The position numbers and the translations under genes were made by a program. Of a DNA stretch of 64,000 nt, positions 8,106-16,722 are shown in pieces. Source of the stretch: Streptomyces sp. AC550_RSS872 (lineage in GTDB: Bacteria > Actinomycetota > Actinomycetes > Streptomycetales > Streptomycetaceae); contig NZ_JAGMUL010000114.1 of assembly GCF_019049285.1 (NCBI RefSeq), forward strand, positions 1 through 64,000, given 5' to 3'. Numbering within the stretch: the first letter of the stretch is position 1; the number at the start of each line of letters is the position of its first letter. The notes below the pieces were generated by a model. It was not told where the DNA came from. It ran no database searches and saw only the letters and a list, made by a program, of their open reading frames with translations.

Positions 8106-9515
8106 CTATGAGGTGCCGGCGTTCAGCGCCTTTGCTGCCCTCCTCGCCGCTACCAGTACCGGGTCCCACACCGGTGAGAACGGGGGTGCATATCCCAGGT
8201 CCAGGGACGTCATCTGTTCCACCGTCATGCCGGCTGTCAGGGCCACCGCTGCGATGTCCACCCGTTTCCCCGCGCCCTCCCTGCCCACGATCTGTACGCC
8301 CAGCAGTCGGCCCGTGCGGCGTTCGGCGAGCATCTTCACCGTCATCGTCGAGGCGTTGGGGTAGTAGCCCGCGCGGCTCGTGGACTCGATCGTGGCCGTG
8401 ACGTACTGGAGGCCGGCCCGGCGGGCGTCCTTCTCGCGGAGGCCGGTGCGGGCGATCTCCAGGTCGCAGACCTTGCTGACGGCGGTGCCGACGACGCCGG
8501 GGAACGTGGCGTAGCCGTCGGCGGCGTTCGTGCCGATGACCTGGCCGTGCTTGTTGGCGTGGGTGCCGAGGGCGATATGGCGTTCGCGGCCGGAGACCAG
8601 GTCGAGGACCTCCACGCAGTCGCCGCCCGCCCAGATGTTCTCGTGGCCGCGCACCCGCATGGCCAGGTCGGTCAGCAGGCCGCCATGGTCGCCGAGGGGG
8701 AGGCCGGCCGCCCGTGCGAGGGTCGTCTCCGGGCGGACGCCGATGCCCAGGACCACCACGTCCGCGGGGTACTCGGCGTCCTCCGTGGCCACCGCGCGGA
8801 CCCGGCCGTCCTCGCCGGTGAGGATCTTGGTGACCTCGGCGTCGTTGACCATGGTGATGCCCAGACCCTCCATGGCCTCGTGCACCAGACGGCCCATGTC
8901 GGCGTCGAGCGTCGACATCGGCTCGCTGCCGCGGTTGACGACGGTCACCTCATAGCCGCGGTTGATGAGCGCCTCGGCCATCTCGACGCCGATGTAGCCG
9001 GCGCCGACCACGACCGCGCGGCGGCCACGCGTGCGTGTCAGCGTGTCGATGAGGGCCTGGCCGTCGTCGAGGGTCTGCACACCGTGGACGCCGGGGGCGT
9101 CGGCGCCCGGCATGTCGGGGCGGATCGGGCGGGCGCCGGTCGCGATCACGAGTTTGTCGTACGGCGTCCAGTACTCGTCGCCGGACTCGACGTCACGCGC
9201 GCGTACCCGGCCGCCGGCCACGTCGATCTCCATGACCTCCGTCCGCAGGCGCAGGTCGATGTCCCGGGCGCGGTGCTCCTCGGCCGTACGGGCGATCAGC
9301 TCGTCGCGGTCGGTGACGTCGCCGCCCACCCAGTACGGGATGCCGCAGGCGGAGAAGGAGGTGAAGTGGCCGCGTTCGAACGCCACGATCTCCAGCTCGT
9401 CGGCGCCTTTGAGGCGCCGCGCCTGCGACGCCGCGGACATCCCCGCGGCATCCCCTCCGATCACGACCAGTCGTTCCCGCGTACCCGGCACACCCCTCGC
9501 AGCGCTCATGTTCAT
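8106..9515 (-). CDS. FAD-dependent pyridine nucleotide-disulfide oxidoreductase, CoA-disulfide reductase-like
   Basis: This is a 469-residue flavoenzyme. The FAD-binding VVIGGDAAGMSAA lies at about residue 17, the SFSACGIPYW motif with the redox Cys at about 57, the NAD(P)H-binding VVVGAGYIGVEMAEAL near 170, the second FAD motif IWAGGDC near 300, and a C-terminal dimerisation domain with VGREGAGKRVD. The SFxxCGxPY cysteine is the one used by CoA-disulfide and CoA-persulfide reductases, so reduction of a low-molecular-weight disulfide or polysulfide with NAD(P)H is the likely reaction. No rhodanese domain is present. The ATG at 9515 has no clear Shine-Dalgarno; a TAGCGT hexamer ending six bases before it could be a -10 box, so the mRNA may be leaderless. 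Confidence 0.85.
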   Translation of the reverse strand: MNMSAARGVPGTRERLVVIGGDAAGMSAASQARRLKGADELEIVAFERGHFTSFSACGIPYWVGGDVTDRDELIARTAEEHRARDIDLRLRTEVMEIDVAGGRVRARDVESGDEYWTPYDKLVIATGARPIRPDMPGADAPGVHGVQTLDDGQALIDTLTRTRGRRAVVVGAGYIGVEMAEALINRGYEVTVVNRGSEPMSTLDADMGRLVHEAMEGLGITMVNDAEVTKILTGEDGRVRAVATEDAEYPADVVVLGIGVRPETTLARAAGLPLGDHGGLLTDLAMRVRGHENIWAGGDCVEVLDLVSGRERHIALGTHANKHGQVIGTNAADGYATFPGVVGTAVSKVCDLEIARTGLREKDARRAGLQYVTATIESTSRAGYYPNASTMTVKMLAERRTGRLLGVQIVGREGAGKRVDIAAVALTAGMTVEQMTSLDLGYAPPFSPVWDPVLVAARRAAKALNAGTS

Positions 9516-9542
9516 GCGAACACGCTACGAGTGCCCGGCATT

Positions 9543-10568
9543 TCAGTCCTGCTCGCCGCTCTGTTCGTCGCCCGCGCGCGTGGGACGCGGCGCCGGGCGA
9601 GCCGTCGGCAGCGGACCCAGGGCGGTCGTCACGGGCGCGGGCTCCGGGCGGCGCGGCAGCCGGGGGCGCAGGACCTTCAGCCACAGCAGCACGATCAGCG
9701 CCGCCACCGCGGCGAACGGCAGCACGGCGCCGATCGCGACCGCCAGCCAGCGCAGCATCGTCACGAACGCGTCCCAGCCGCCCGCGAGCGCGTCCAGGAA
9801 ACCGGGGGCGTCGTCCTTCGCCACCGCCTTCTTCACGGGCGTCTCCGACAGGGAGAGGGTGATGGTGGCCAGGCTCGTGCGGTCCTTCAGGGACGCCTGC
9901 TGGGCCAGCAGCGACTCCAGGTCCGCCTGGCGGGAGCTCAGCTCGCCCTCCAGCGTCACCACGTCGCTGAGCTTGGTCGCCTGGTCCATCAGCTCACGGA
10001 TCCGGGCGACGCTGGCCCGCTGCGACTTGATGCGGCTCTCCACGTCCACGACCTGGTCGGTGACGTCCTGCGCCTTGGCGCTGCGCTCGATCAGCTTGCC
10101 CGCGCCCTCCAGGTCCGCGAGGACCTCGGCGTACCGGTCGACGGGCACGCGCAGGACGACACGGGTCCGCTCATGGCCCTCCTCGTCGCGTGTGGTGGTC
10201 TCGTTGCCGACGTAGCCACCCGCGTTCTCGATGGTGGTGCGGGCCTCGTCGAGGGCCTTCGGTACGTCCTTGACCTGCACGGTCAGGGAGGCGGTGCGGA
10301 TGATGTGGCTCGCGGTGACCTTGGGTGCGGCGCTCGCCCTGTCGGCGCCGGAGCCGCTGCCCGGGGTGCCCTCCTTCGCCCCTGCCTGCGAGTCCGCCTG
10401 CGCGGCCTCTCCCGCGGCGGCCTTGCTGTCGCCGCCCGACCCGGAGTCGTCCGAGGCGTTGCAACCGCTGAGCGCGAGGGCGGCGGCAAGAAGGATGCCG
10501 GCCACGGCCGTGACCGGTCGCACGGATCGTGCGGAACCTGCGGATCGTGCGGAACGTCGTGTGCGCAT
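9543..10568 (-). CDS. DUF4349 domain lipoprotein
   Basis: A 341-residue lipoprotein. The basic N-terminus and hydrophobic core (TAVAGILLAAALALSGC) end in a lipobox Cys. A disordered Ser/Gly/Ala linker follows, then a DUF4349 domain with the SLTVQVKDVPKALDEA strand-helix, the GGYV motif, a long coiled coil (VESRIKSQRASVARIRELM ... LEGELSSRQADLESLL), and a C-terminal membrane helix (LAVAIGAVLPFAAVAALIVLLWL). The layout resembles the periplasmic part of membrane-fusion or stress-sensing proteins; its role is unknown. The ATG at 10568 is chosen because it starts the signal peptide. It is divergent from hemY. Confidence 0.85.
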   Translation of the reverse strand: MRTRRSARSAGSARSVRPVTAVAGILLAAALALSGCNASDDSGSGGDSKAAAGEAAQADSQAGAKEGTPGSGSGADRASAAPKVTASHIIRTASLTVQVKDVPKALDEARTTIENAGGYVGNETTTRDEEGHERTRVVLRVPVDRYAEVLADLEGAGKLIERSAKAQDVTDQVVDVESRIKSQRASVARIRELMDQATKLSDVVTLEGELSSRQADLESLLAQQASLKDRTSLATITLSLSETPVKKAVAKDDAPGFLDALAGGWDAFVTMLRWLAVAIGAVLPFAAVAALIVLLWLKVLRPRLPRRPEPAPVTTALGPLPTARPAPRPTRAGDEQSGEQD

Positions 10569-10729
10569 CTGTGCGTACCCCCGAGGGTCGTCGTGACGAC
10601 TGACGCTTCTTCGACGCCGGGGCCCGGCGGAACGTTGGCGGTGCTCGGTCCCGATGCGGTCACGGTCAGGACTCGTGAAGGACACCGGGGCGCGCGGGGA
10701 TTGTCAGTGGGGTCTGAGAGGCTGTGGAC

Positions 10730-12196
10730 ATGCGCGAAGTGGAGACTCGTACGGGTGCCGGTACAGGCCGGGTCGTGGTCATCGGCGGCGGGATCGCCGG
10801 GCTCGCCGCGGCCCACCGGTTGCTGGACGCCGGCCGGCAGGTGACCGTCGTGGAGGCGTCGGACCGGCTCGGCGGCAAGCTGCTGCCGGGCCGGATCGCG
10901 GGCGTGCGCGTGGACTTCGGCGCCGAGTCGATGCTGGCCCGCCGCCCCGAGGCCGTCGCCCTCGCCCGCGAGGTGGGCCTCGACGAGCGGCTCGAGCCGC
11001 CCGCCACCGCCACCGCCTCGATCTGGACCCGCGGTGCCCTGCGCCCCATGCCCAAGGGACATGTCATGGGCGTCCCCGGCACCGCGTCCGCCCTCTCCGG
11101 CGTCCTGTCCGACGAGGGCCTGGCCCGCATCGACCGCGACGCCGACCTGCCCCGCACCGAGGTCGGGGACGACGTGGCGGTCGGCGAGTACGTGGCGGCA
11201 CGCCTCGGCCGCGAGGTCGTCGACCGGCTGGTGGAGCCCCTGCTGGGTGGCGTGTACGCGGGCGACGCGTACCGCATCTCCATGCGCTCGGCCGTCCCGC
11301 AGCTCTACCAGGCCGCGAAGACCCACGACTCCCTCACCGAGGCGGTCCGCGAGATCCAGGCCAAGGCCGCGGCCAACCAGCAGACCGGCCCGGTGTTCAT
11401 GGGCATCGAGGGCGGCGTGGGCCAACTCCCGCTCGCCGTCGCGGAGTCGGTGCGCGCACGGGGCGGCGAGATCGTGACCGGGGCGCCGGTGGGCGGGCTG
11501 CGGCGCGAGGGGCCCGCGGGGTGGCGCGTCGTCACCGGTGACCGCGAGCTGCGGGCCGACGCCGTGGTCGTCGCCGTCCCCGCCCCGGCCGCCGCCGCCC
11601 TCCTGCGCACCGAGGCCCCCGAGGCGGCCACCGAGCTGGAGGGCATCGAGTACGCCTCCATGGCCCTGGTCACCCTCGCCTACCGCCGTGCCGACACCGA
11701 CCTCCCGGCGGGCAGCGGCTTCCTCGTTCCGCCGGTCGACGGGCGCACCATCAAGGCGTCGACGTTCGCCTCCCAGAAGTGGGGCTGGATCGCCGACGAG
11801 GACCCGGACGTGATCGTGCTGCGCACCTCCGTCGGGCGGTACGGCGAGAGCAGGATCCTGGAGCGGGACGACGCCCACCTCGTCGAGGTCTCCAGACACG
11901 ACCTCAAGGCGGCGACCGGCCTCGACGCCACCCCCCTGGAAACCCGCGTCACCCGCTGGACCGACGGTCTGCCCCAGTACCCGGTCGGCCACCACGCGCG
12001 CGTGGCCCGCGTCCGCGAGCACATCGCCAAGGTGCCGGGCCTCGCCGTGTGCGGCGCGCAGTACGACGGCGTGGGCATCCCGGCGTGCATCGCGAGCGCC
12101 TACGCGGCCGCCGACCAGCTGGAAGGCGATCTGCGCGGTGTGGAGGAGCTCACCGCCCACCCGGTGCAGAGTCTCCACGGCGGAGCGGGAGAATAA
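10730..12196 (+). CDS. hemY: coproporphyrinogen III / protoporphyrinogen oxidase
   Basis: This is a 488-residue FAD enzyme. VVIGGGIAGLAAAHRL at 16-31 and EASDRLGGKL bind FAD; the DFGAESM, MFMGIEGGVGQLP-like and C-terminal GVGIPACIASAYAAADQL segments are typical of HemY/CgoX. In actinobacteria that also carry HemQ this enzyme oxidises coproporphyrinogen III to coproporphyrin III (CgoX), and that is the likely role here. The ATG at 10730 has GAGAGG eight bases upstream; a GTG at 10724 is in frame but too close to it. The stop lies four bases before the hemQ start, so the two are co-translated. Confidence 0.95.
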   Translation: MREVETRTGAGTGRVVVIGGGIAGLAAAHRLLDAGRQVTVVEASDRLGGKLLPGRIAGVRVDFGAESMLARRPEAVALAREVGLDERLEPPATATASIWTRGALRPMPKGHVMGVPGTASALSGVLSDEGLARIDRDADLPRTEVGDDVAVGEYVAARLGREVVDRLVEPLLGGVYAGDAYRISMRSAVPQLYQAAKTHDSLTEAVREIQAKAAANQQTGPVFMGIEGGVGQLPLAVAESVRARGGEIVTGAPVGGLRREGPAGWRVVTGDRELRADAVVVAVPAPAAAALLRTEAPEAATELEGIEYASMALVTLAYRRADTDLPAGSGFLVPPVDGRTIKASTFASQKWGWIADEDPDVIVLRTSVGRYGESRILERDDAHLVEVSRHDLKAATGLDATPLETRVTRWTDGLPQYPVGHHARVARVREHIAKVPGLAVCGAQYDGVGIPACIASAYAAADQLEGDLRGVEELTAHPVQSLHGGAGE

Positions 12197-12200
12197 GGGC

Positions 12201-12932
12201 ATGAGTGACGACGCCCCCACCACCGAGTCCGGCAGGATCCCGAACAAGGGCAAGCTGGCCAAGGACCTCAACGAGGTCATCCGCTACACCCTCTGGTCCG
12301 TCTTCAAGCTGAAGGACGTGCTCCCCGAGGACCGCGCGGGCTACGCCGACGAGGTCCAGGAGCTGTTCGACCAGCTCGCCGCCAAGGACGTGACGATCCG
12401 CGGCACGTACGACGTGTCCGGTCTGCGCGCCGACGCCGACCTCATGATCTGGTGGCACGCCGAGACCGCCGACCAGCTCCAGGAGGCGTACAACCTCTTC
12501 CGCCGCACCAAGCTGGGCCGCGCGCTGGAGCCGGTCTGGTCGAACATGGCGCTGCACCGGCCCGCCGAGTTCAACCGCTCGCACATCCCGGCGTTCCTCG
12601 CCGACGAGACGCCGCGCAATTACGTCAGCGTCTACCCCTTCGTGCGCAGCTACGACTGGTACCTGCTGCCCGACGAGGACCGCCGCCGCATGCTCGCCGA
12701 CCACGGCAAGATGGCCCGCGGCTACCCGGACGTCCGCGCCAACACGGTCGCCTCGTTCTCGCTGGGCGACTACGAGTGGCTGCTGGCCTTCGAGGCCGAC
12801 GAGCTCTACCGCATCGTCGACCTCATGCGTCACCTGCGGGCTTCCGAGGCCCGGATGCACGTCCGCGAAGAGGTGCCGTTCTTCACTGGGCGCCGCAAGA
12901 CCGTGGCCGAGCTGGTGGCCGGGCTCGCCTGA
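12201..12932 (+). CDS. hemQ: coproheme decarboxylase HemQ
   Basis: This is a 243-residue chlorite-dismutase-fold protein that decarboxylates iron-coproporphyrin III to haem b using peroxide. The diagnostic features are present: TLWSVFKLK, the YVSVYPFVRSYDWYLLP segment with the catalytic Tyr, the MLADHGKMARGYP motif with the proximal His, and DYEWLLAFEADELYRIVDLM. The ATG at 12201 follows the hemY stop closely, with AATAAGGG as ribosome site. The TGA is followed at once by the stop codon of the convergent peptidase gene, so there is no intergenic base. Confidence 0.95.
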   Translation: MSDDAPTTESGRIPNKGKLAKDLNEVIRYTLWSVFKLKDVLPEDRAGYADEVQELFDQLAAKDVTIRGTYDVSGLRADADLMIWWHAETADQLQEAYNLFRRTKLGRALEPVWSNMALHRPAEFNRSHIPAFLADETPRNYVSVYPFVRSYDWYLLPDEDRRRMLADHGKMARGYPDVRANTVASFSLGDYEWLLAFEADELYRIVDLMRHLRASEARMHVREEVPFFTGRRKTVAELVAGLA

Positions 12933-14609
12933 TCAGTGCGGGAGCCGGGCGGTGGCGGCTTCCTGCGGCCGGCCGCCCGGCTTCGTCGCGCCCGCCCGGT
13001 CGCCCAGCTTCTTCCTCGCCTGCTCGTCGCCCGGGCGCTCCGGCTTGGGCTCGGGGTGCGCCTCACAGGCCGCGCGCCGGTCCGGGAGGCGGCCCTCCAG
13101 CAGGTACGCGTCGACGTGGCCGTTGACGCAGGCGTTCGGGCCGTACGCGATGCCGTGCGTACCGGCGTCCCGTTCCGTCACCAGGACCGAGCCCGCCAGC
13201 CGCCGGTGCATCTCCAGCGCGCCCTCGTACGGCGTGGCGGCGTCGCGCTCGGCGGCCAGGATCAGCGTCGGCGGCAGCTCACCCGGTCCGGTGCGCACAT
13301 CGAGAGGCTTCTGCCGGGGCGCCTTCCAGTAGGCGCACGGCAGGTTCATCCACGCGTTGTCCCAGGTCTCGAACGGCGCCACGCGCGCGAGCCGCGTGTT
13401 GTCCCGGTCCCAGACCGCCCAGTCCGTGGGCCAGGGCGCGTCGTTGCACTCCACGGCCGTGTAGACCGCGCTGGAGTTCTCCTGCTCGGCCGCCGCCTCC
13501 TTCACCGGCGCCGCCAGCTCGACCAGCGCCTTCGGGTCGCCCTTCAGATAGGCCGACAGCGCCTTCGCGCGGGACGGCCAGTAGTCGTCGTAGTAGCCGG
13601 CCTGGAGGTACGCCTCCTGCAACTGCCCCGGCCCGACCTTCCCGCCCGCGGGCTCCTTGGCCAGTTGCTCCCGCACCTTCTCGTAGCTGAGCAGCACGTC
13701 CTGCGGGGTGTCCCCGAGCCCGTACACGTCGTCGTGCTCGGCGACCCACTCCCGGAAGTCCTCCCACCGCCCCTCGAACGCGGCCGACTGGGCGAGGTTG
13801 TTGCGGTACCAGATCTGCGAGGGGTCCGGGTTCACCGCGGAGTCGAACACCATGCGCCGTACGTGCGAGGGGAAGAGGGTCGCGTACAGCGCGCCGAAGT
13901 AGGTGCCGTACGACGCGCCCATGAACGTCAGCTTCGACTCGCCCAGCGCGGCGCGCAGGACGTCCAGGTCACGGGCGTTGTTGAGGGAGTTGTAGTGCCG
14001 CAGCGCGCTGCCGGTGCGCTCGGCGCAGCCGCGTGCGTAGGCCTTCGCCCGGGCGATCCGCTCCTTCTTGTACGCCTCCGAGGGGTGCGTCGGCGCGAGC
14101 GCCGGCCCCTGGACGAACTTCTCGGGGTTCTGGCAGGACAGCGGAGCGGAAGGCGCCACTCCGCGCGGGGCGTAGCCGACGAGGTCGTACGCCGCCGCCA
14201 GCCGCTTCCACTCGGGCAGCATGCCGGTCAGCGGGAAGTGCAGCCCGGAGGCGCCCGGCCCGCCCGGGTTGTAGACCAGGGAACCCTGCCGTGGCACCCG
14301 GCGCTTGCTGTTGTGCGGGTCCTTGTGCGTGGCCCGCACCCGGCTGACGGCGAGTTTGATCTGCTTGCCGTCGGGACGGGCGTAGTCGAGCGGCACGGAC
14401 ACCGTGCCGCACTCCATCTTGCCCGGCAGGTCCTGCTTCTTGGCGCAGGTGCCGAAGGTGATGCCGGCCGCCTTGGCACGCGCGGCGGCCACGGAGGCGC
14501 CGTGCTGCTCGGCCGTGCCCGGGGCGGCCCCGGTGCTGCCGGCCGGGGCGGCGGAGAGGGTCGTCAGGAGCAGAGCCCCCGTGGCCGAGTAGAGGGCGGC
14601 AGCTCTCAT
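12933..14609 (-). CDS. secreted alpha/beta-hydrolase, tripeptidyl aminopeptidase-like
   Basis: This is a 558-residue exported hydrolase of the Streptomyces TAP/SlpD family. The signal peptide covers residues 1-25 (ALYSATGALLLTTLSAAPAG). The oxyanion-loop NPGGPGASG, the nucleophile elbow GASYGTYFG, the acid in LILAAERDAATPYEG and the His in RDAGTHGIA give a complete Ser-Asp-His triad. The C-terminal TAP-like region has CVNGHVDAYLLEGRLP. Such enzymes remove N-terminal peptides from extracellular proteins. The ATG at 14609 has AAGGGA well placed; the frame extends further upstream without a signal peptide. YAPRGVAPS replaces the usual DPRGVGxS. Confidence 0.9.
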   Translation of the reverse strand: MRAAALYSATGALLLTTLSAAPAGSTGAAPGTAEQHGASVAAARAKAAGITFGTCAKKQDLPGKMECGTVSVPLDYARPDGKQIKLAVSRVRATHKDPHNSKRRVPRQGSLVYNPGGPGASGLHFPLTGMLPEWKRLAAAYDLVGYAPRGVAPSAPLSCQNPEKFVQGPALAPTHPSEAYKKERIARAKAYARGCAERTGSALRHYNSLNNARDLDVLRAALGESKLTFMGASYGTYFGALYATLFPSHVRRMVFDSAVNPDPSQIWYRNNLAQSAAFEGRWEDFREWVAEHDDVYGLGDTPQDVLLSYEKVREQLAKEPAGGKVGPGQLQEAYLQAGYYDDYWPSRAKALSAYLKGDPKALVELAAPVKEAAAEQENSSAVYTAVECNDAPWPTDWAVWDRDNTRLARVAPFETWDNAWMNLPCAYWKAPRQKPLDVRTGPGELPPTLILAAERDAATPYEGALEMHRRLAGSVLVTERDAGTHGIAYGPNACVNGHVDAYLLEGRLPDRRAACEAHPEPKPERPGDEQARKKLGDRAGATKPGGRPQEAATARLPH

Positions 14610-14706
14610 CGCGTATCCCTTCGCAGCACGGCAGCAACAAAAGGGATATTTCGTTCGTCTGTTGAGGAAGGCAAGCACCGCCTCGCCGGTGTCGCCTCAA
14701 TGCCCC

Positions 14707-15489
14707 CTATGCGCCACCGGGCGGGTCGCGGTGGGTGAAGGCGGCGCGCAGGTCCGGCTCGCCGATCGCGCGTACGCCCCGTACGGCGACGGAGGTGAGG
14801 CAAGTGCGGTCGTCCGCGCCCCGGGAGCGCCGGACCAGGGCGTTGAGCAACCGCTGCCCGGCCGGGGAGGCCCACTTCGCGTACGGGTGGATCTCGATCC
14901 GGGCGATGGCGAGGCAGCTCAGGGTGAGCACGAAGGGCAGCGCGAACCAGAGCGCGACCAGGTGGGCCGGCATGTCCGACCGGGCGGGTGCCGGCAGGGC
15001 GACGGCCCCCAGCGCGAGGACGACGGCCGCGGCGAGCCGCACCTGCCGGATCGCGGCCACGATCCCGGTGCGCGCCCCGTCGGGCACGGCGAGGCCGGCG
15101 CTGACCAGTCGGTCGGCGAGGCTGCCCACCGCGTCGGCGGCGGCCGCGGCGTCCCGCACCGGCTCGATCCGGGACTGTCCCTCCGGCCCGATGGCCCCTA
15201 TCACCGAGCGCTCCATCTCGTCCCGCCCACGCGGATCGACGACCGTCGCCCAGCCGGTGTGCGCGAGCAGCAGTCGGCGCTGCCGCGCCATGGAGACGAG
15301 GGTCAGATCGGCGACCCGCCGCGGTCCGCCGGACAGGAACGCGGCCTCGTACAACGTCAGATCGTGTCCCCGGCCCGCAGTCGCCTCTTTCGTGTCCATG
15401 GCGGCGGCGTGCACGGCGGCCAGGCACAGCCGCGTGCACGCGGTGCCGGCGACGGCCCAGGCCAGCAGCAGGAGAAGGACCCAGAACAT
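14707..15489 (-). CDS. TIGR04222 domain membrane protein without a Gly/Cys-rich tail
   Basis: A 260-residue membrane protein. The N-terminal helix (FWVLLLLLAWAVAGTACTRL) is followed by the soluble TIGR04222 segment LTLYEAAFLSGGPRRVADLTL, LLLAHTGWATVV and helices, then two membrane helices at about 150-170 and 178-198. In many members the protein ends in a long Gly/Cys-rich tail; here it stops at RDPPGGA with none. The N-terminus keeps one cysteine near 18. It lies between the peptidase and the DUF4142 gene, one gene away from the MNIO enzyme. Its role is unknown; the neighbourhood suggests a membrane-bound partner or former substrate of the MNIO. Confidence 0.75.
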   Translation of the reverse strand: MFWVLLLLLAWAVAGTACTRLCLAAVHAAAMDTKEATAGRGHDLTLYEAAFLSGGPRRVADLTLVSMARQRRLLLAHTGWATVVDPRGRDEMERSVIGAIGPEGQSRIEPVRDAAAAADAVGSLADRLVSAGLAVPDGARTGIVAAIRQVRLAAAVVLALGAVALPAPARSDMPAHLVALWFALPFVLTLSCLAIARIEIHPYAKWASPAGQRLLNALVRRSRGADDRTCLTSVAVRGVRAIGEPDLRAAFTHRDPPGGA

Positions 15490-15590
15490 GCCGCGTTTCT
15501 ATGCCAAAGCCTCTGGGGGCGCCATGTCTTCTTCACCATCCGGACGGAGAGTTGCCGGGATGTGACGTTCCGGATGGAGGGCCCAGGCGG

Positions 15591-16439
15591 TCAGGACACC
15601 TCGAAGCGCTCAGGTTCGCCGGAGTCCTCGGGTTCGCCGAAGTCCTCGGAGTCGTCCGCCCGTGGGCTGGTGGCGGCCGGCGGGAGGGTGTAGCTCGGCG
15701 ACGGCGAGGGCGGCGGGGGCGGCGGGGTCATCGGGACGGCGGGCGCCGGGTCGGCGGTCGGGCCGGGCGGGGCGGGGGTGGGCGTCAGCGGCGGGGTGCT
15801 GTCGGCGACCATGTCGCGGGCCAGGGCGTCGAAGTCGACGTACCCGGTGGCCTCCAGGACCGTGATGTGGTCCAGCACCGTGGTGTTGGCGTCGTCGGCG
15901 AGCTTGCGGACGAGGGTGTTGCGCGTACTGGCCCGCACCTGGGCGACGACGGAGAACACCTTGCCGTGCGCCAGGCGCAGGATGTTGGCGAACCGCCAGT
16001 CGTACTCGACGCCTTCGGCCGCGTTCAGGGTCGCCAGCCACTCCTGCTGCTGCTCGGTGGGCTCGTTGGGCAGGGCCAGGCTGAGCTTGCCGGCGACGTC
16101 GCGCACCCGCTCGTCGAGGAACGCGTGCCCCTCGACGAGGTGCTGCCCCGCGGTCCGTACGGCAGGAGTCGCCCCCTTCTGCCGCGCCTGCTGCCCGGCG
16201 GGCAGCTCCCACAGCCCCGCCAGCCGGACCTTCGTGATGAAGTCCCGGTCGAGCGCGGACAGCGGCCCGTACCCGGTAGAGACGGTCTCGGCGTTGAGCG
16301 TGTCCAGACCGGTGCCGGACCGGTCCGCGTACGACCAGATCGGAAAGATCATCGCCAACAGCGTCGCCGCCAGGCCCGTGATGATGAGCCCGGTGCCGCT
16401 GAAGATGCCTCGGCCGTGGACGGGGGGTCGCGGTCGCAT
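15591..16439 (-). CDS. DUF4142 domain protein, membrane-anchored
   Basis: This is a 282-residue exported protein. A membrane anchor or uncleaved signal lies at 14-35 (SGTGLIITGLAATLLAMIFP). The DUF4142 ferritin-like helical domain covers ~55-205, with ALDRDFITKVRLAGLWELP, HAFLDERV and LDHITVLEATG. The C-terminal 75 residues are Pro/Ser-rich and then acidic. It is a clear paralogue of the protein at 63154-63903. AGGAGG lies just before the ATG. About 50-60 bases upstream, TAATAT (minus strand, 16493-16498) could be the -10 box. Function unknown. Confidence 0.85.
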   Translation of the reverse strand: MRPRPPVHGRGIFSGTGLIITGLAATLLAMIFPIWSYADRSGTGLDTLNAETVSTGYGPLSALDRDFITKVRLAGLWELPAGQQARQKGATPAVRTAGQHLVEGHAFLDERVRDVAGKLSLALPNEPTEQQQEWLATLNAAEGVEYDWRFANILRLAHGKVFSVVAQVRASTRNTLVRKLADDANTTVLDHITVLEATGYVDFDALARDMVADSTPPLTPTPAPPGPTADPAPAVPMTPPPPPPSPSPSYTLPPAATSPRADDSEDFGEPEDSGEPERFEVS

Positions 16440-16722
16440 GGTGCCTCCTGTTGCGGCACCGCACGTTAGTGCGCTTCGGGGGTGGGGTTGGCATATTACT
16501 TCGGGGTACGTCGGGGTCTACGCCAACTGCCGTACAGGAGCGAATGGTTGCAACGGGGTTGGATACGGGCGAATGGGGGAGTAAGGGTGGGTGGCGCACG
16601 GTGGCAAAGAGGGAGGAAAGGGGTGAGTTGCCGGGGGTGCGGGCTGGGGTGTTAACCCCGGCACACTCGTTGGGGGCCTTGGCGTCCGGCAAGGGGACGG
16701 CGGTTGGCGTAGGCGAGCCGGC
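16440..16722 (-). promoter_or_regulatory. intergenic region before the DUF4142 gene
   Basis: This gap of 283 bases holds a possible -10 box (TAATAT on the minus strand at 16493-16498) for the DUF4142 gene. A short hairpin GGGGT-GTTA-ACCCC at about 16646-16659 could end transcription of the MNIO gene. No convincing open frame was seen. Confidence 0.3.
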